This document shows positions 1 through 7,933 of a stretch of 64,000 nucleotides of DNA, piece by piece. Under the pieces are notes generated by a model, which was given only the letters and a program-made list of their open reading frames with translations, ran no database searches and was not told the DNA's origin. Both the position numbers and the translations under genes were made by a program. This stretch comes from Luteipulveratus flavus (GTDB lineage: Bacteria > Actinomycetota > Actinomycetes > Actinomycetales > Dermatophilaceae), in the NCBI RefSeq assembly GCF_029080175.1, contig NZ_JARFJC010000038.1. One strand, given 5' to 3'. Numbering within the stretch: the stretch's first letter is position 1; the number at the start of each line of letters is the position of its first letter.

Positions 1-717
1 CTGATGAACAAGGCGGTCGGCGCGTACACCAAGAACGTCGAGCACACGAAGCCGATCCACCCCGAGTACGCCGCGTCGATCCTGGACGGCGTCGCCGCCG
101 AGGACGCGATCTTCACTGCCGACACGGGCATGTGCAACGTGTGGACCGCGCGGTACGTGAACCCGCTCGGCACCCGCCGCATCATCGGCTCCTACCTGCA
201 CGGGTCGATGGCCAACGCGCTGCCGCAGGCGATCGGCGCACAGCTGGCGTACCCCGACCGGCAGGTGATCTCGGTGTCCGGCGACGGCGGCCTGTCGATG
301 CTGCTCGGGGAGATGCTGACCGTCGCGGCGTACGAGCTGCCGATCAACGTCGTGGTGTTCAACAACTCCACGCTCGGCATGGTCAAGCTGGAGATGCTGG
401 TCGACAAGCTGCCCGACTTCGGGGTGGACGTGCCGGAGGTCGACTACGCCGCGATCGCGCAGGCGATGGGCTGGTACTCCGTGCGCGTCACCGACCCGCG
501 CCAGCTGGAGGGCGCGCTCGGGGAGGCGCTGGCGCAGCGCGGACCGACGCTGGTGGACGTGGTGACCAACCCGAACGCGCTGTCGATCCCGCCGAAGATC
601 TCCTCGTCGCAGGTCTTCGGGTTCGCCACCGCGATGAGCAAGATCGTGCTGAACGGCGGGGCGGGCGAGGCCGTCTCGATGGCCCGCTCCAACCTGCGCA
701 ACATCCCCCGCGGCTGA
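1..717 (+). CDS. poxB: Pyruvate oxidase / pyruvate dehydrogenase (quinone), C-terminal part
   Basis: This is the 3' end of a thiamine-diphosphate enzyme gene; the frame is open to the first base of the window, so the start lies upstream. The visible 238 residues form the C-terminal ThDP-binding domain. GDG is at about 93-95 and the NN pair at about 120-121 (counting from the first Met), the usual GDG-X(25-30)-NN cofactor motif. The following NSTLGMVKLE stretch and the family-like C-terminal tail resemble PoxB, which decarboxylates pyruvate to acetate and CO2 and passes electrons to membrane quinone. Acetolactate synthase and other ThDP enzymes share the fold, but the motif context fits PoxB best. 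It converges on the MerR gene that follows. Confidence 0.85.
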   Translation: MMNKAVGAYTKNVEHTKPIHPEYAASILDGVAAEDAIFTADTGMCNVWTARYVNPLGTRRIIGSYLHGSMANALPQAIGAQLAYPDRQVISVSGDGGLSMLLGEMLTVAAYELPINVVVFNNSTLGMVKLEMLVDKLPDFGVDVPEVDYAAIAQAMGWYSVRVTDPRQLEGALGEALAQRGPTLVDVVTNPNALSIPPKISSSQVFGFATAMSKIVLNGGAGEAVSMARSNLRNIPRG

Positions 718-761
718 CCCGCCGCGAGCCGCCGTGACCCGCCGCGGGATGCTCGGCCGCG

Positions 762-1115
762 TCAGGCGCGCTGCCCAGAGGTGTCCTCGCGCAGCGCCTG
801 CAACAGCTCGAGCTCGCGGTCGATCTCGCGCCGCTTCTGCTGCAGTCGATCGACCTCGTCGGCCAGCAGACGTCCCATGACCTCTGTGCGTTCGGCCGGT
901 GGCGCCTCCAGGCACGGCAGCAGCTCGGCGATGGTGGGGCTGTGCAGGCCGGCCGCCAGGAGGTGCTGGATCATCACGACGCGCTCGACCGCCGAAGCCT
1001 CGAAGTCCCGCCAGCCGCCGACGCTCCGGTGCGAGCGCAGCAGACCCTGCTCCTCGTAGTACCGCAGCGAGCGAGGGCTCACCCCCGTGGCTTCCGCGAG
1101 CTCACCGATGCGCAT
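762..1115 (-). CDS. MerR family transcriptional regulator
   Basis: This is a 117-residue MerR-type regulator. Residues 1-70 are the winged-helix domain (MRIGELAEATGVSPRSLRYY, then the EEQGLL and GWRDF wing segment). The rest is a coiled-coil dimerisation helix rich in Glu, Arg and Leu. There is no C-terminal effector domain and no cysteine cluster, so it is neither a SoxR nor a metal sensor of the classical kind. The start at 1115 is preferred because AGGGGG lies just upstream and the product then begins exactly at the HTH. It is divergent from two SMR efflux genes, with a MerR-type dyad between them, so it most likely controls those genes and itself. Confidence 0.88.
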   Translation of the reverse strand: MRIGELAEATGVSPRSLRYYEEQGLLRSHRSVGGWRDFEASAVERVVMIQHLLAAGLHSPTIAELLPCLEAPPAERTEVMGRLLADEVDRLQQKRREIDRELELLQALREDTSGQRA

Positions 1116-1150
1116 GGCACCCCCTGGCCGCCGACGTGGACAGCTCACTC

Positions 1151-1174
1151 TTGCACCTCACACCGGCGTGAGGT
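1151..1174 (+). promoter_or_regulatory. MerR-type operator in an elongated promoter spacer
   Basis: ACCTCACACCGGCGTGAGGT (1155-1174) is a near-perfect dyad with one mismatched pair. It overlaps a -35-like TTGCAC (1151-1156), and a weak -10-like GACAGT follows about 20 bp later. An over-long spacer containing a CCTCA/TGAGG dyad is the known arrangement for MerR-family activators. It lies between the MerR gene and the SMR pair. Confidence 0.65.
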
Positions 1175-1231
1175 CGGACAGTGGCGACGTCACGCCACCG
1201 TCAGCACACTCCAGCACGAAAGGGACGCCCG

Positions 1232-1552
1232 ATGCACTGGTTCTACCTCGCGATCGCCGTCGTCTTCGAGATCACCGTTGCGGTCGCGGCCGGGAAGGCC
1301 GCCGGATTCACCGACCGAAGGTGGACCGCGGTGACGCTGCTCAGCGGCGCCGTCGCGACCGTCTTCCTCAGCCGAGCACTGCTCACCTTCGACGTCGGTG
1401 TCGGGTACGCGTTGTGGACCTCGATCGCCGGGGTCGGCATCACCGGCATGGGCGTCCTGGTCTTCGGTCAGCGTCTGGGCTGGAGCAAGGCTTTCGGCAT
1501 CGCTGTGGTGGTCGCCGGTGTGGTCGGTCTCCAGCTCAGCGGCGCTGCGTGA
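1232..1552 (+). CDS. Small multidrug resistance (SMR) family transporter, subunit 1
   Basis: This is a 106-residue SMR protein with four predicted membrane helices: MHWFYLAIAVVFEITVAVAA opens helix 1 and contains the family's essential membrane Glu (E13). The segments after it, including GVGYALWTSIAGVG and WSKAFGIAVVVAGVVGLQL, match the EmrE/SugE pattern. The ATG at 1232 is chosen because AAAGGGA sits just upstream and the product begins at the usual SMR N-terminus; a longer reading from 1181 would add an unrelated tail. A second SMR gene starts 37 bp downstream, so the pair probably forms a heterodimeric proton-coupled drug or cation exporter under the divergent MerR regulator. Confidence 0.88.
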   Translation: MHWFYLAIAVVFEITVAVAAGKAAGFTDRRWTAVTLLSGAVATVFLSRALLTFDVGVGYALWTSIAGVGITGMGVLVFGQRLGWSKAFGIAVVVAGVVGLQLSGAA

Positions 1553-1589
1553 CGGCCACCTCGTCCGTACTCACCGGAAGGAAGCCCCG

Positions 1590-1997
1590 ATGTCCGACAT
1601 CGCCCCCGACCCGACCCGTACGCCCGTCCGCCACGCCCGCACCCGCGCGTGGTTCGTCCTCCTGCTCGCCGGCTTTTTCGAGATCGGGTACGCCCTGTCG
1701 GTCGGCGGCAGCGACGGCTTCACGAGGCCGTCGTGGTCCGTCGTCGCCGTCGTGTTCTTCCTGCTCACGCTGTACGCGCTGAGCGTCGCCCTGCGCACCA
1801 TCGATCTCGGGATCGGGTACGCCGTATGGGCCGGCATCGGCGCCGTCGGTGCCGCGCTGCTCGGACCGGTGCTCTTGGACGACACGCTCACTCCGGCTCG
1901 TGCCGGGTGGTTGGCGGTCATCGTCGGCGGCGTGGTGTGGCTCAAGCTCGCCGATCGTCCCCCGGCGGACGGCACGGTTGTCGGTGGCGCGCCGTAG
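1590..1997 (+). CDS. Small multidrug resistance (SMR) family transporter, subunit 2
   Basis: This is a 135-residue partner of the preceding SMR gene. Residues 1-20 are a polar, basic N-terminal extension. Four helices follow, the first containing the conserved Glu in LLAGFFEIGYALSVGG, then LGIGYAVWAGIGAVGAALLG and a C-terminal GWLAVIVGGVVWLKLAD. A strong GGAAGGAAG ribosome site is 6 nt before the ATG. Paired SMR genes of unequal length are typical of heterodimeric transporters (EbrAB, YkkCD type). The substrate cannot be told from sequence. Confidence 0.87.
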   Translation: MSDIAPDPTRTPVRHARTRAWFVLLLAGFFEIGYALSVGGSDGFTRPSWSVVAVVFFLLTLYALSVALRTIDLGIGYAVWAGIGAVGAALLGPVLLDDTLTPARAGWLAVIVGGVVWLKLADRPPADGTVVGGAP

Positions 1998-2086
1998 GCT
2001 CGGGGCGACCTCTGCCAGAGCGGATCAAATGGCGGATTTCGTTGCAGAAGAACAGGTTTCGGCCGAACCGCTCTTGTGCTCTCGTC

Positions 2087-2102
2087 TCGAACATATGTAC
2101 GA
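2087..2102 (+). promoter_or_regulatory. LexA (SOS) box of the DUF222/HNH gene
   Basis: TCGAACATATGTACGA matches the mycobacterial and actinobacterial LexA box TCGAAC-N4-GTTCGA with a single mismatch. The candidate start ATG at 2095 lies inside the box, so the operator overlaps the translation start and transcription would have to be nearly leaderless or begin just upstream. Confidence 0.75.
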
Positions 2103-3774
2103 TGTGAGCATGGCAGCGGAGCACCCCACGTCCTCCGGTGCGGCGCCGCGTGGTGCCGCACCGGAGTCGTCGCTGCCCACCGTGCCGTCAGCGGCGCCGG
2201 CTCTTGTGCCCGGCGCTGCTGATGGAGCGCGCATCCTGGCCGAGTGCCACCGAGCGACCGAGGCGGTCTACCGGCTGGCGCAGGTCGACCGTCCTGCGTT
2301 GCGGGCGGCCGACCTGATGGCGCAGATCGAGGCGACGCAGGCACTCGTCAACGCGGCGATGGCCGTCCAGGCGGTACGCATCGCCCAGTACGCCGCGACA
2401 GAGCAGCACGTGGATCCTCGGACCGAGGCGACGCGCGAGGTCGCGCACCAGCTGGGTCATGCGGCGGAGTTCGCCGATGTCGACCTGGCGCCGGTGATGG
2501 CCTGGGGTCCGCGTCAGGCCACCGCACGGGTGGAGGAGGCCATCGACGCCGTGACGAAGGTTCCGCGCCTCGTCGATCGGATGGCGGCGGGTGTTATCGA
2601 CGCGGCTCGGGTCGAGCGGGTCACGCGTGAGCTGATCGAGGCACCCGACGCGGTCTGCTCCGACGTCGAGCTCACCCTGCTCGAGGCGGGCGTCGAGGGG
2701 TGGTCCTCGAGGCAGGTTCAGGCGCGTACGCGCCGGCTCGTCCAGCGCCTCGATCACGCGGCCGCGCGGTCCGCGCGGCACCGGCACGCCGTCGACCGGG
2801 TCGGCGTGTTCGTACAGCCGGCCGCTGAGGTCGGCCTCTCGGAGTGGACGGCGGTTCTGCCCACCGAGCAGGCCGCGGCAGCGTACGCATCTGTCGATGC
2901 CCTGGCCCACGAGCTGCATGCGGGCACGACCACTGGCAAGACGCTCGGCCAGTGCCGTGCCGATGCGATGACCGACCTCATCCTGCAGCGTGCGCAGGTG
3001 ACCACAACGATGACGGTCTCCGTGCCGGTCGTCAGTCCGCGGCATGCGTCTGATCGTCCCGTCGTGCCGATCTCGTTCGAGGTCGACCCGGCCGACGTCC
3101 CGCAGTCGTGGATGTCCGACCTGTCCGATGACGACTGGGACGCCGCGCTGGCCGAGCTGGTCGCCCGCGACCCGGGCGACCCGCCGGACCCGCCGCCGGA
3201 CGATCCGTGGTGGGACGAGCTCGAGGAGACGGCGCAACGCTTCCGTGAGCTGGGCGAGTCGGTGCGCACCGAGGTGGCATCGGACTGGGCGACGCCGCCC
3301 CACGTCCCATCCGTCGCAGTGGGTGATGCCGAGGTGGCGGGCGTCGGGGTCATCCCTGCCTCGACCGTGGTCGGCCTGCTGCGCGATGTCGATGTCGCGG
3401 TGGTCCGCGTCCTGGTCGACAGCGCGGCCGGCGTGCTGCGCGAGACGAGCACGCGGTCCTACCGCCCGCACGCGGCCATGCGCAGGCTCGTCGTCGAGCG
3501 TGACGAGCACTGCCGGTTCCCCGGCTGCTCCCATCCCGGCCGGTGGTGCGAGGCCGACCACGTCGTTCCGTGGCCGGTCGGCACCACGACGGCGACGAAC
3601 CTCCAGCTGCTGTGCAAGCACCACCACCGAGCCAAGCACGAGGCCGGGTGGCAGGTCCGAATGACGCCGGAGGGCACCTGCACCTGGACCAGTCCGCACG
3701 GCCGCGAGTACGTGACCCGACCCGACCTCGTCGCCCACACCGTCGTCGGCCGTCGCCTCTGCGCAGCGGCCTGA
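2095..3774 (+). CDS. DUF222 domain HNH endonuclease (13E12-repeat type)
   Basis: This is a 559-residue protein of the DUF222-plus-HNH family, very abundant in actinomycetes and known in M. tuberculosis as the 13E12 repeat proteins. An alpha-helical DUF222 domain (roughly residues 50-320) is followed by an acidic Pro/Asp-rich linker. The C-terminal HNH nuclease motif is RDEHCRFPGCSHPGRWCEAD, then HVVPW, and LCKHHHRAKH. Starts at 2095 (ATG), 2104 (GTG) and 2110 (ATG) are all possible. The ATG at 2095 is inside the LexA box, a position I believe is common in this family; 2110 would begin MAAEHP. The biological role is unknown. SOS control suggests a function in the DNA-damage response or in mobile-element biology. 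Confidence 0.85.
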   Translation: MYDVSMAAEHPTSSGAAPRGAAPESSLPTVPSAAPALVPGAADGARILAECHRATEAVYRLAQVDRPALRAADLMAQIEATQALVNAAMAVQAVRIAQYAATEQHVDPRTEATREVAHQLGHAAEFADVDLAPVMAWGPRQATARVEEAIDAVTKVPRLVDRMAAGVIDAARVERVTRELIEAPDAVCSDVELTLLEAGVEGWSSRQVQARTRRLVQRLDHAAARSARHRHAVDRVGVFVQPAAEVGLSEWTAVLPTEQAAAAYASVDALAHELHAGTTTGKTLGQCRADAMTDLILQRAQVTTTMTVSVPVVSPRHASDRPVVPISFEVDPADVPQSWMSDLSDDDWDAALAELVARDPGDPPDPPPDDPWWDELEETAQRFRELGESVRTEVASDWATPPHVPSVAVGDAEVAGVGVIPASTVVGLLRDVDVAVVRVLVDSAAGVLRETSTRSYRPHAAMRRLVVERDEHCRFPGCSHPGRWCEADHVVPWPVGTTTATNLQLLCKHHHRAKHEAGWQVRMTPEGTCTWTSPHGREYVTRPDLVAHTVVGRRLCAAA

Positions 3775-3794
3775 GGCACCGCAACGCGCGCGCG

Positions 3795-4460
3795 TCACCC
3801 GAGCAGCGGGAACCGGTCCTGCCAGGTGCCGAGCGACTCGCGGTCGTCAGCGCTCAGCGGCAGGCGACCGGTGCCCTTCAGCACGCACTCCTCGTCCGTC
3901 CACTGCTCGGGCATCGGACCGCCGAGGAGCCCGTTCAGCACGCTCCGCACGCGTCCGACTGCCTGCGGGTCCACCGGCGGACCGGTGAGGTGCGCCGTGA
4001 GATCGAGGTAGTGGACCACCGCCTCGACCACCAGGGTGTCGAGGAGATCGGCGACCGCCATCGAGTGGCCCTGTGTCATCACGACGTCGGATTCGGCGAC
4101 GCGAGCGGCGTGGACAGCAGCCCGGGAGGTCGTCGTCCAGTGGGCCACTAAGGCGGCGTCCTGCGAGTAGGCCGCCGTCACCTTCCGCACCCACTCCGCG
4201 TGGGCAGCGGCTCCCTCGCCACCGGGGCGGTGGTCCCGCCAGTACGACACCCGGTCGGTGTCCGCGAACCCCGTGGCCGGCGTACTCAGCGCGACCAGGC
4301 ATCGCTGGGCGTCCAGCAGAAGGTGCACCAACAGCTCGCGGACGGTCCACTCGGTGCGGGTCGGGCGGCGCAGGTCGGCGCTGGAGGCGGCGCCGACGAC
4401 CGCGGTCACCGCCGCGTACGTCCCGTCGAGCAGAGCCGCGGTCTCGTGCTGGTCGTTCAT
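3795..4460 (-). CDS. Maleylpyruvate isomerase N-terminal / DinB-like domain protein
   Basis: This 221-residue soluble protein has the four-helix-bundle fold of the mycothiol-dependent maleylpyruvate isomerase/DinB superfamily. Family-like segments are the N-terminal TEWTVRELLVHLLLDAQRCL and GHSMAVADLLDTLVVEAVVHYLDL, which carries the helix-3 His expected for metal binding. Such proteins use mycothiol as cofactor in actinomycetes, but most members have no assigned substrate. The ATG at 4460 is supported by GGAGGAACG directly upstream; longer readings lack a ribosome site. It is divergent from the NAD synthetase gene. Confidence 0.75.
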   Translation of the reverse strand: MNDQHETAALLDGTYAAVTAVVGAASSADLRRPTRTEWTVRELLVHLLLDAQRCLVALSTPATGFADTDRVSYWRDHRPGGEGAAAHAEWVRKVTAAYSQDAALVAHWTTTSRAAVHAARVAESDVVMTQGHSMAVADLLDTLVVEAVVHYLDLTAHLTGPPVDPQAVGRVRSVLNGLLGGPMPEQWTDEECVLKGTGRLPLSADDRESLGTWQDRFPLLG

Positions 4461-4472
4461 CGTTCCTCCGTC

Positions 4473-4486
4473 CGCACCGGTGCGGC
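4473..4486. promoter_or_regulatory. Palindrome in the divergent 3795-4460 / nadE promoter region
   Basis: CCGCACCGGTGCGG is a perfect 14-bp palindrome, 12 bp upstream of the DinB-like gene start and 61 bp upstream of nadE. It could be an operator, but at this GC content a 14-bp palindrome may occur by chance. Confidence 0.25.
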
Positions 4487-4547
4487 TCATCATGGCGCGG
4501 ACGGCACGGTGGGCCGCGGGCAGGACGCTGCGTGACACACTCCGAAC

Positions 4548-6590
4548 GTGGACTTCTACTCGGCCTACCACCACGGATTCGTCCGGGTCGCCGCGTGCAC
4601 CGTGCCGGTCAGCATCGGTGATCCCGCCGACAATGCCGCGACGATCCTCCAGCAGGCCAGGGCCTGTCACGACCAGTCGGTCGCGGTGGCGGTCTTCCCC
4701 GAGCTGTCGGTGTCGGGGTACGCCATCGACGACCTGCTCATGCAGGACGTGCTGCTCGACGAGGTGCTGTCGGCCCTCGACACGATCGTCGACGCGAGCA
4801 AGGACCTGCTGCCGATGCTGGTGGTGGGCGCTCCGCTGCGGCACGGCAACCGCCTGTACAACAGCGCGGTGGTGGTCCATCGCGGCCGGGTCCTCGGGGT
4901 CGCGCCGAAGTCGTACCTGCCGAACTACCGCGAGTTCTACGAGAAGCGCCACTTCGCGCCCGGCGACGACCAGCGCGGCCAGACGATCCGGCTGCGTGGT
5001 GAGGACGTGCCGTTCGGCCCGGACCTGCTCTTCCCCGCGTCCGACGTGCCGGGCCTGGTCGTGCACGCCGAGGTGTGCGAGGACATCTGGGTGCCGATCC
5101 CGCCCTCGTCCGAGGCGGCGCTCGCGGGGGCGACCGTCCTGCTCAACCTCTCGGCCTCACCGATCACCGTCGGCCGTGCCGAGGACCGCCACCTGATGTG
5201 CCGCTCCGCGTCCTACCGGGACAACTCCGCCTACGCGTACTGCGCTGCGGGACAAGGGGAGTCGACCACCGACCTCTCCTGGGACGGCCAGACGATGGTG
5301 TACGAGTGCGGCGGCCTGCTGGGAGAGACCGAGCGCTTCCCGGACGGCGCCCGCGCGACGGTCGTCGACGTCGACCTCGACCGCATCGGGCAGGAGCGCG
5401 TCCGGCAGGGCACGTTCGACGACAACCGCCGTACGCACGACGGCCGGGTCCGCGAGTTCCGCTCGGTCCCGTTCGAGCTCGCCGCGCCCAGCAAGGACAT
5501 CGGGCTGCTGCGCAAGATCGACCGGTTCCCGTTCGTGCCGGACGACCCGGAGCGGCTCGCGCTCGACTGCTACGAGGCGTACAACATCCAGGTGTCCGGG
5601 CTCGAGCGGCGGATGCAGGCCATCGGCGAGCCGAAGCTGATCATCGGCGTCTCGGGCGGGCTGGACTCGACCCACGCGCTCATCGTCGCCGCGCGCGCGA
5701 TGGACCGGCTCGGGAGGCCGCGTTCGGACATCCTCGCGTACACGATGCCCGGGTTTGCGACGTCGAAAGGCACCAAGAACAACGCGACTCGGCTCTCGGA
5801 GCAGCTCGGCGTGACGTTCGCCGAGCTGGACATCCGACCGGCCGCGACGCAGATGCTCAAGGACATGGGGCACCCGTTCGGCGAGGGCGAGCCCGTCTAC
5901 GACGTCACCTTCGAGAACGTCCAGGCCGGGCTGAGGTATGACTACCTGTTCCGGCTGGCCAACCACCACGGCGGCATCGTCGTCGGCACCGGCGACATGT
6001 CCGAGCTCGCCCTCGGCTGGTGCACGTACGGCGTCGGTGACCAGATGTCGCACTACACCGTCAACTCCGGCATCCCGAAGACGTTGATACAGCACGTGAT
6101 TCGCTGGGTCATCTCGGAGAAGCTGTTCGAGGACGAGGTCGGCACCGTCCTGCAGACGATCGTCGAGCAGGAGATCAGCCCCGAGCTCGTACCGAGCGAC
6201 GACGATTCGAAGCCGCAGTCCACCGAGGAGAAGATCGGGCCGTACGCGTTGCAGGACTTCAACCTGTTCCACGTCCACCGGCAGGGCGCGCGGCCGAGCA
6301 AGATCGCCTTCCTCGCCTATCACGCCTGGAAGGACGCGGCCGCGGGCGACTGGCCGTCCGGCTATCCCGAGGATCAGCGGATCGCGTACGAGCTGAAGAC
6401 GATTCGCGAATGGCTGGTGGTCTTCGTGCAGCGGTTCTTCGCCAACCAGTTCAAGCGGTCGGCGCTGCCCAACGGCCCGAAGGTGGTCGGTGGCGGCTCG
6501 ATGTCACCGCGCGGCGACTGGCGGATGCCTTCCGATGCGAGCGCGCGCGCCTGGCTCGCCGAGCTCGACCGCGAGGTCCCTAAGCAGTAA
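4548..6590 (+). CDS. nadE: Glutamine-dependent NAD(+) synthetase
   Basis: This 680-residue two-domain enzyme converts nicotinate adenine dinucleotide to NAD+, using ATP and ammonia from glutamine, in the last step of NAD biosynthesis. The N-terminal nitrilase-type amidohydrolase domain shows the Glu-Lys-Cys triad at E52 (FPELSVSGY), K121 (VAPKSYLPNYREFYEKRHF) and C177 (HAEVCEDIW), the positions expected for the M. tuberculosis type. The C-terminal synthetase domain has the P-loop SGGLDS at 369-374 and an intact end. The start is GTG at 4548 with only a weak ribosome site. The length is normal for the actinobacterial two-domain form. Confidence 0.97.
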   Translation: MDFYSAYHHGFVRVAACTVPVSIGDPADNAATILQQARACHDQSVAVAVFPELSVSGYAIDDLLMQDVLLDEVLSALDTIVDASKDLLPMLVVGAPLRHGNRLYNSAVVVHRGRVLGVAPKSYLPNYREFYEKRHFAPGDDQRGQTIRLRGEDVPFGPDLLFPASDVPGLVVHAEVCEDIWVPIPPSSEAALAGATVLLNLSASPITVGRAEDRHLMCRSASYRDNSAYAYCAAGQGESTTDLSWDGQTMVYECGGLLGETERFPDGARATVVDVDLDRIGQERVRQGTFDDNRRTHDGRVREFRSVPFELAAPSKDIGLLRKIDRFPFVPDDPERLALDCYEAYNIQVSGLERRMQAIGEPKLIIGVSGGLDSTHALIVAARAMDRLGRPRSDILAYTMPGFATSKGTKNNATRLSEQLGVTFAELDIRPAATQMLKDMGHPFGEGEPVYDVTFENVQAGLRYDYLFRLANHHGGIVVGTGDMSELALGWCTYGVGDQMSHYTVNSGIPKTLIQHVIRWVISEKLFEDEVGTVLQTIVEQEISPELVPSDDDSKPQSTEEKIGPYALQDFNLFHVHRQGARPSKIAFLAYHAWKDAAAGDWPSGYPEDQRIAYELKTIREWLVVFVQRFFANQFKRSALPNGPKVVGGGSMSPRGDWRMPSDASARAWLAELDREVPKQ

Positions 6591-6598
6591 GCACCCCT

Positions 6599-6776
6599 CC
6601 GGTCGAGTAGCCGGATCGCCCGCACCTGGTCTCGATACGGGCCTCACTTCGTTCGCCCGACTCGACCGGCAGTCCCGTCGGTCGAGTAGGCGAGCCCCCA
6701 GGGCGAGCCGTATCGAGACCAGGTGACCGCGGATGGCTGGTCTCACGTCGTTCGCCCTACTCGACCGGCGACGGTG
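6599..6776. repeat. Cluster of dispersed GGTCTCGATACGG/CTACTCGACC repeats
   Basis: Three related units fill the space after nadE: one at 6628-6669, an inverted one at 6680-6720, and a partial one at about 6739-6774. Each has GGTCTCG(ATACGG) at one end and (TA)CTCGACCGG at the other, so neighbouring units can fold into one large hairpin. The 6680-6720 unit is the reverse complement of the one at 24723-24764 apart from one base. This is a dispersed intergenic repeat family of the REP type seen in many actinomycetes. Confidence 0.8.
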
Positions 6777-6827
6777 TCCTCGGTAGTCAGGTGCTGGGCC
6801 GTTTGACGGTCGGCGGCAGCGCGTTGT

Positions 6828-6860
6828 TAGTCTGCCCTAAGTTAAGCAAGGCTTACCTTC
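6828..6860 (+). promoter_or_regulatory. Overlapping DtxR/IdeR-like iron boxes
   Basis: TTAAGCAAGGCTTACCTTC (6842-6860) matches 13 of 19 positions of the DtxR/IdeR consensus TTAGGTTAGGCTAACCTAA. A second, weaker match (12 of 19) occupies 6828-6846 and overlaps it. They sit 24 bp upstream of the siderophore-binding lipoprotein start, where iron-dependent repression would be expected; IdeR commonly binds as two dimers on overlapping sites. Confidence 0.6.
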
Positions 6861-6883
6861 CTTTCACGCGCCCTGGAGACATC

Positions 6884-7933
6884 GTGCACCGTCGTTCCTA
6901 CCTCACCCTCCTGTCCGCCGCGGCCGTCACGGCCCTCGCCGCCGGCTGCTCGACGGGACCCACCGGCAGTGAGGGGAGCGCCGCGCCGGCGGCGGCCTCC
7001 AGCGCCGCGAACGCCGACGCCGGCGCCTATCCGGTGACGATCAAGCACGCACTGGGTACGACGACCATCAAGGGCACGCCGAAGCGCATCGCCACCGTCG
7101 GCTGGTCCGACGCCGACGTCGCGCTCTCCCTGGGCGTCGTCCCGGTGGCCGCGACGGCGATCGACTGGGGTGGCAACAAGAACCGTTCGACCGACTGGTT
7201 CGACAAGAAGCTCGCCCAGCTCGGCGGCCAGCAGCCGGTCCGCTACAGCGACGCGGACGGCGCCCCGATCGACGAGGTCAACAAGGCGCGCCCCGATCTG
7301 ATCCTCGCCACCAACTCCGGCCTGACCAAGGACGAGTACGCCAAGCTGTCCCGCATCGCGCCGGTCGTGGCCTACCCGGGCGCCCCGTACGGCACGTCGT
7401 GGCAGCAGTCGGTCGACCTGATCGGCAAGGCGGTCGGCCGGGCAAACGAGGCCAAGGCGGTCACGGCGAGCACCGAGAGCAGCATCAAGAACGCGGTGGC
7501 GAAGTACCCGCAGCTGAAGGGCAAGACGGCCGCGTGGATCTGGTTCACGCCGACCGACCTGAGCAAGTTCGGCGCGTACACGCCGCTGGACAACCGGCCG
7601 CGGATGCTGGAGAGCTTCGGGCTGAAGACCGCGCCCGCCGTGACCAAGGCCGCCGGCAGGACCAACAGCTTCAGCGTCGACATCTCGGCGGAGAAGGCCA
7701 GCACCGTCGACGCCGACGTCGCGATCTTCGACGAGGAGAAGCCGGGGCAGGACGCCACCATCCGGAAGAACCCGCTGCTGGGCAAGATGCCGGCGCTCGC
7801 CTCTGGTGCCTACTTCGCCAACGCCGACCAGCCGGCGACGCTGACGATGTCCAGCCCGACCCCGCTGTCCATCCCGGTCGGCCTGCAGACGTTCCTGCCG
7901 AAGCTGGCCGAGGCCGCGAGCAAGGCGAAGTGA
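6884..7933 (+). CDS. Iron-siderophore ABC transporter substrate-binding lipoprotein
   Basis: This 349-residue secreted lipoprotein begins with a signal peptide and the lipobox LAAGC (acylated Cys22), followed by a Ser/Ala/Gly linker. The body is a class III periplasmic-binding fold: KGTPKRIATVGWSDADVALS in the N lobe and ARPDLILATNSGLTKDEYAKL near the hinge, as in FecB/FepB/CeuE proteins. It would capture a ferric siderophore outside the cell and deliver it to the permeases that follow. The GTG at 6884 is preferred over an earlier ATG at 6791 because GGAG lies 5 nt upstream and the signal peptide then begins normally. First gene of a four-gene operon behind iron-box-like sites. Confidence 0.92.
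   Translation: MHRRSYLTLLSAAAVTALAAGCSTGPTGSEGSAAPAAASSAANADAGAYPVTIKHALGTTTIKGTPKRIATVGWSDADVALSLGVVPVAATAIDWGGNKNRSTDWFDKKLAQLGGQQPVRYSDADGAPIDEVNKARPDLILATNSGLTKDEYAKLSRIAPVVAYPGAPYGTSWQQSVDLIGKAVGRANEAKAVTASTESSIKNAVAKYPQLKGKTAAWIWFTPTDLSKFGAYTPLDNRPRMLESFGLKTAPAVTKAAGRTNSFSVDISAEKASTVDADVAIFDEEKPGQDATIRKNPLLGKMPALASGAYFANADQPATLTMSSPTPLSIPVGLQTFLPKLAEAASKAK

Noticed and set aside
2188..3798. 536-codon antisense frame opposite the DUF222/HNH gene
   Set aside because: Rich in Arg, Gly and Asp with no domain; a shadow of the real gene.
4473..4486. CCGCACCGGTGCGG as a confident operator
   Set aside because: Short and GC-rich enough to occur by chance; kept only as a low-confidence site.
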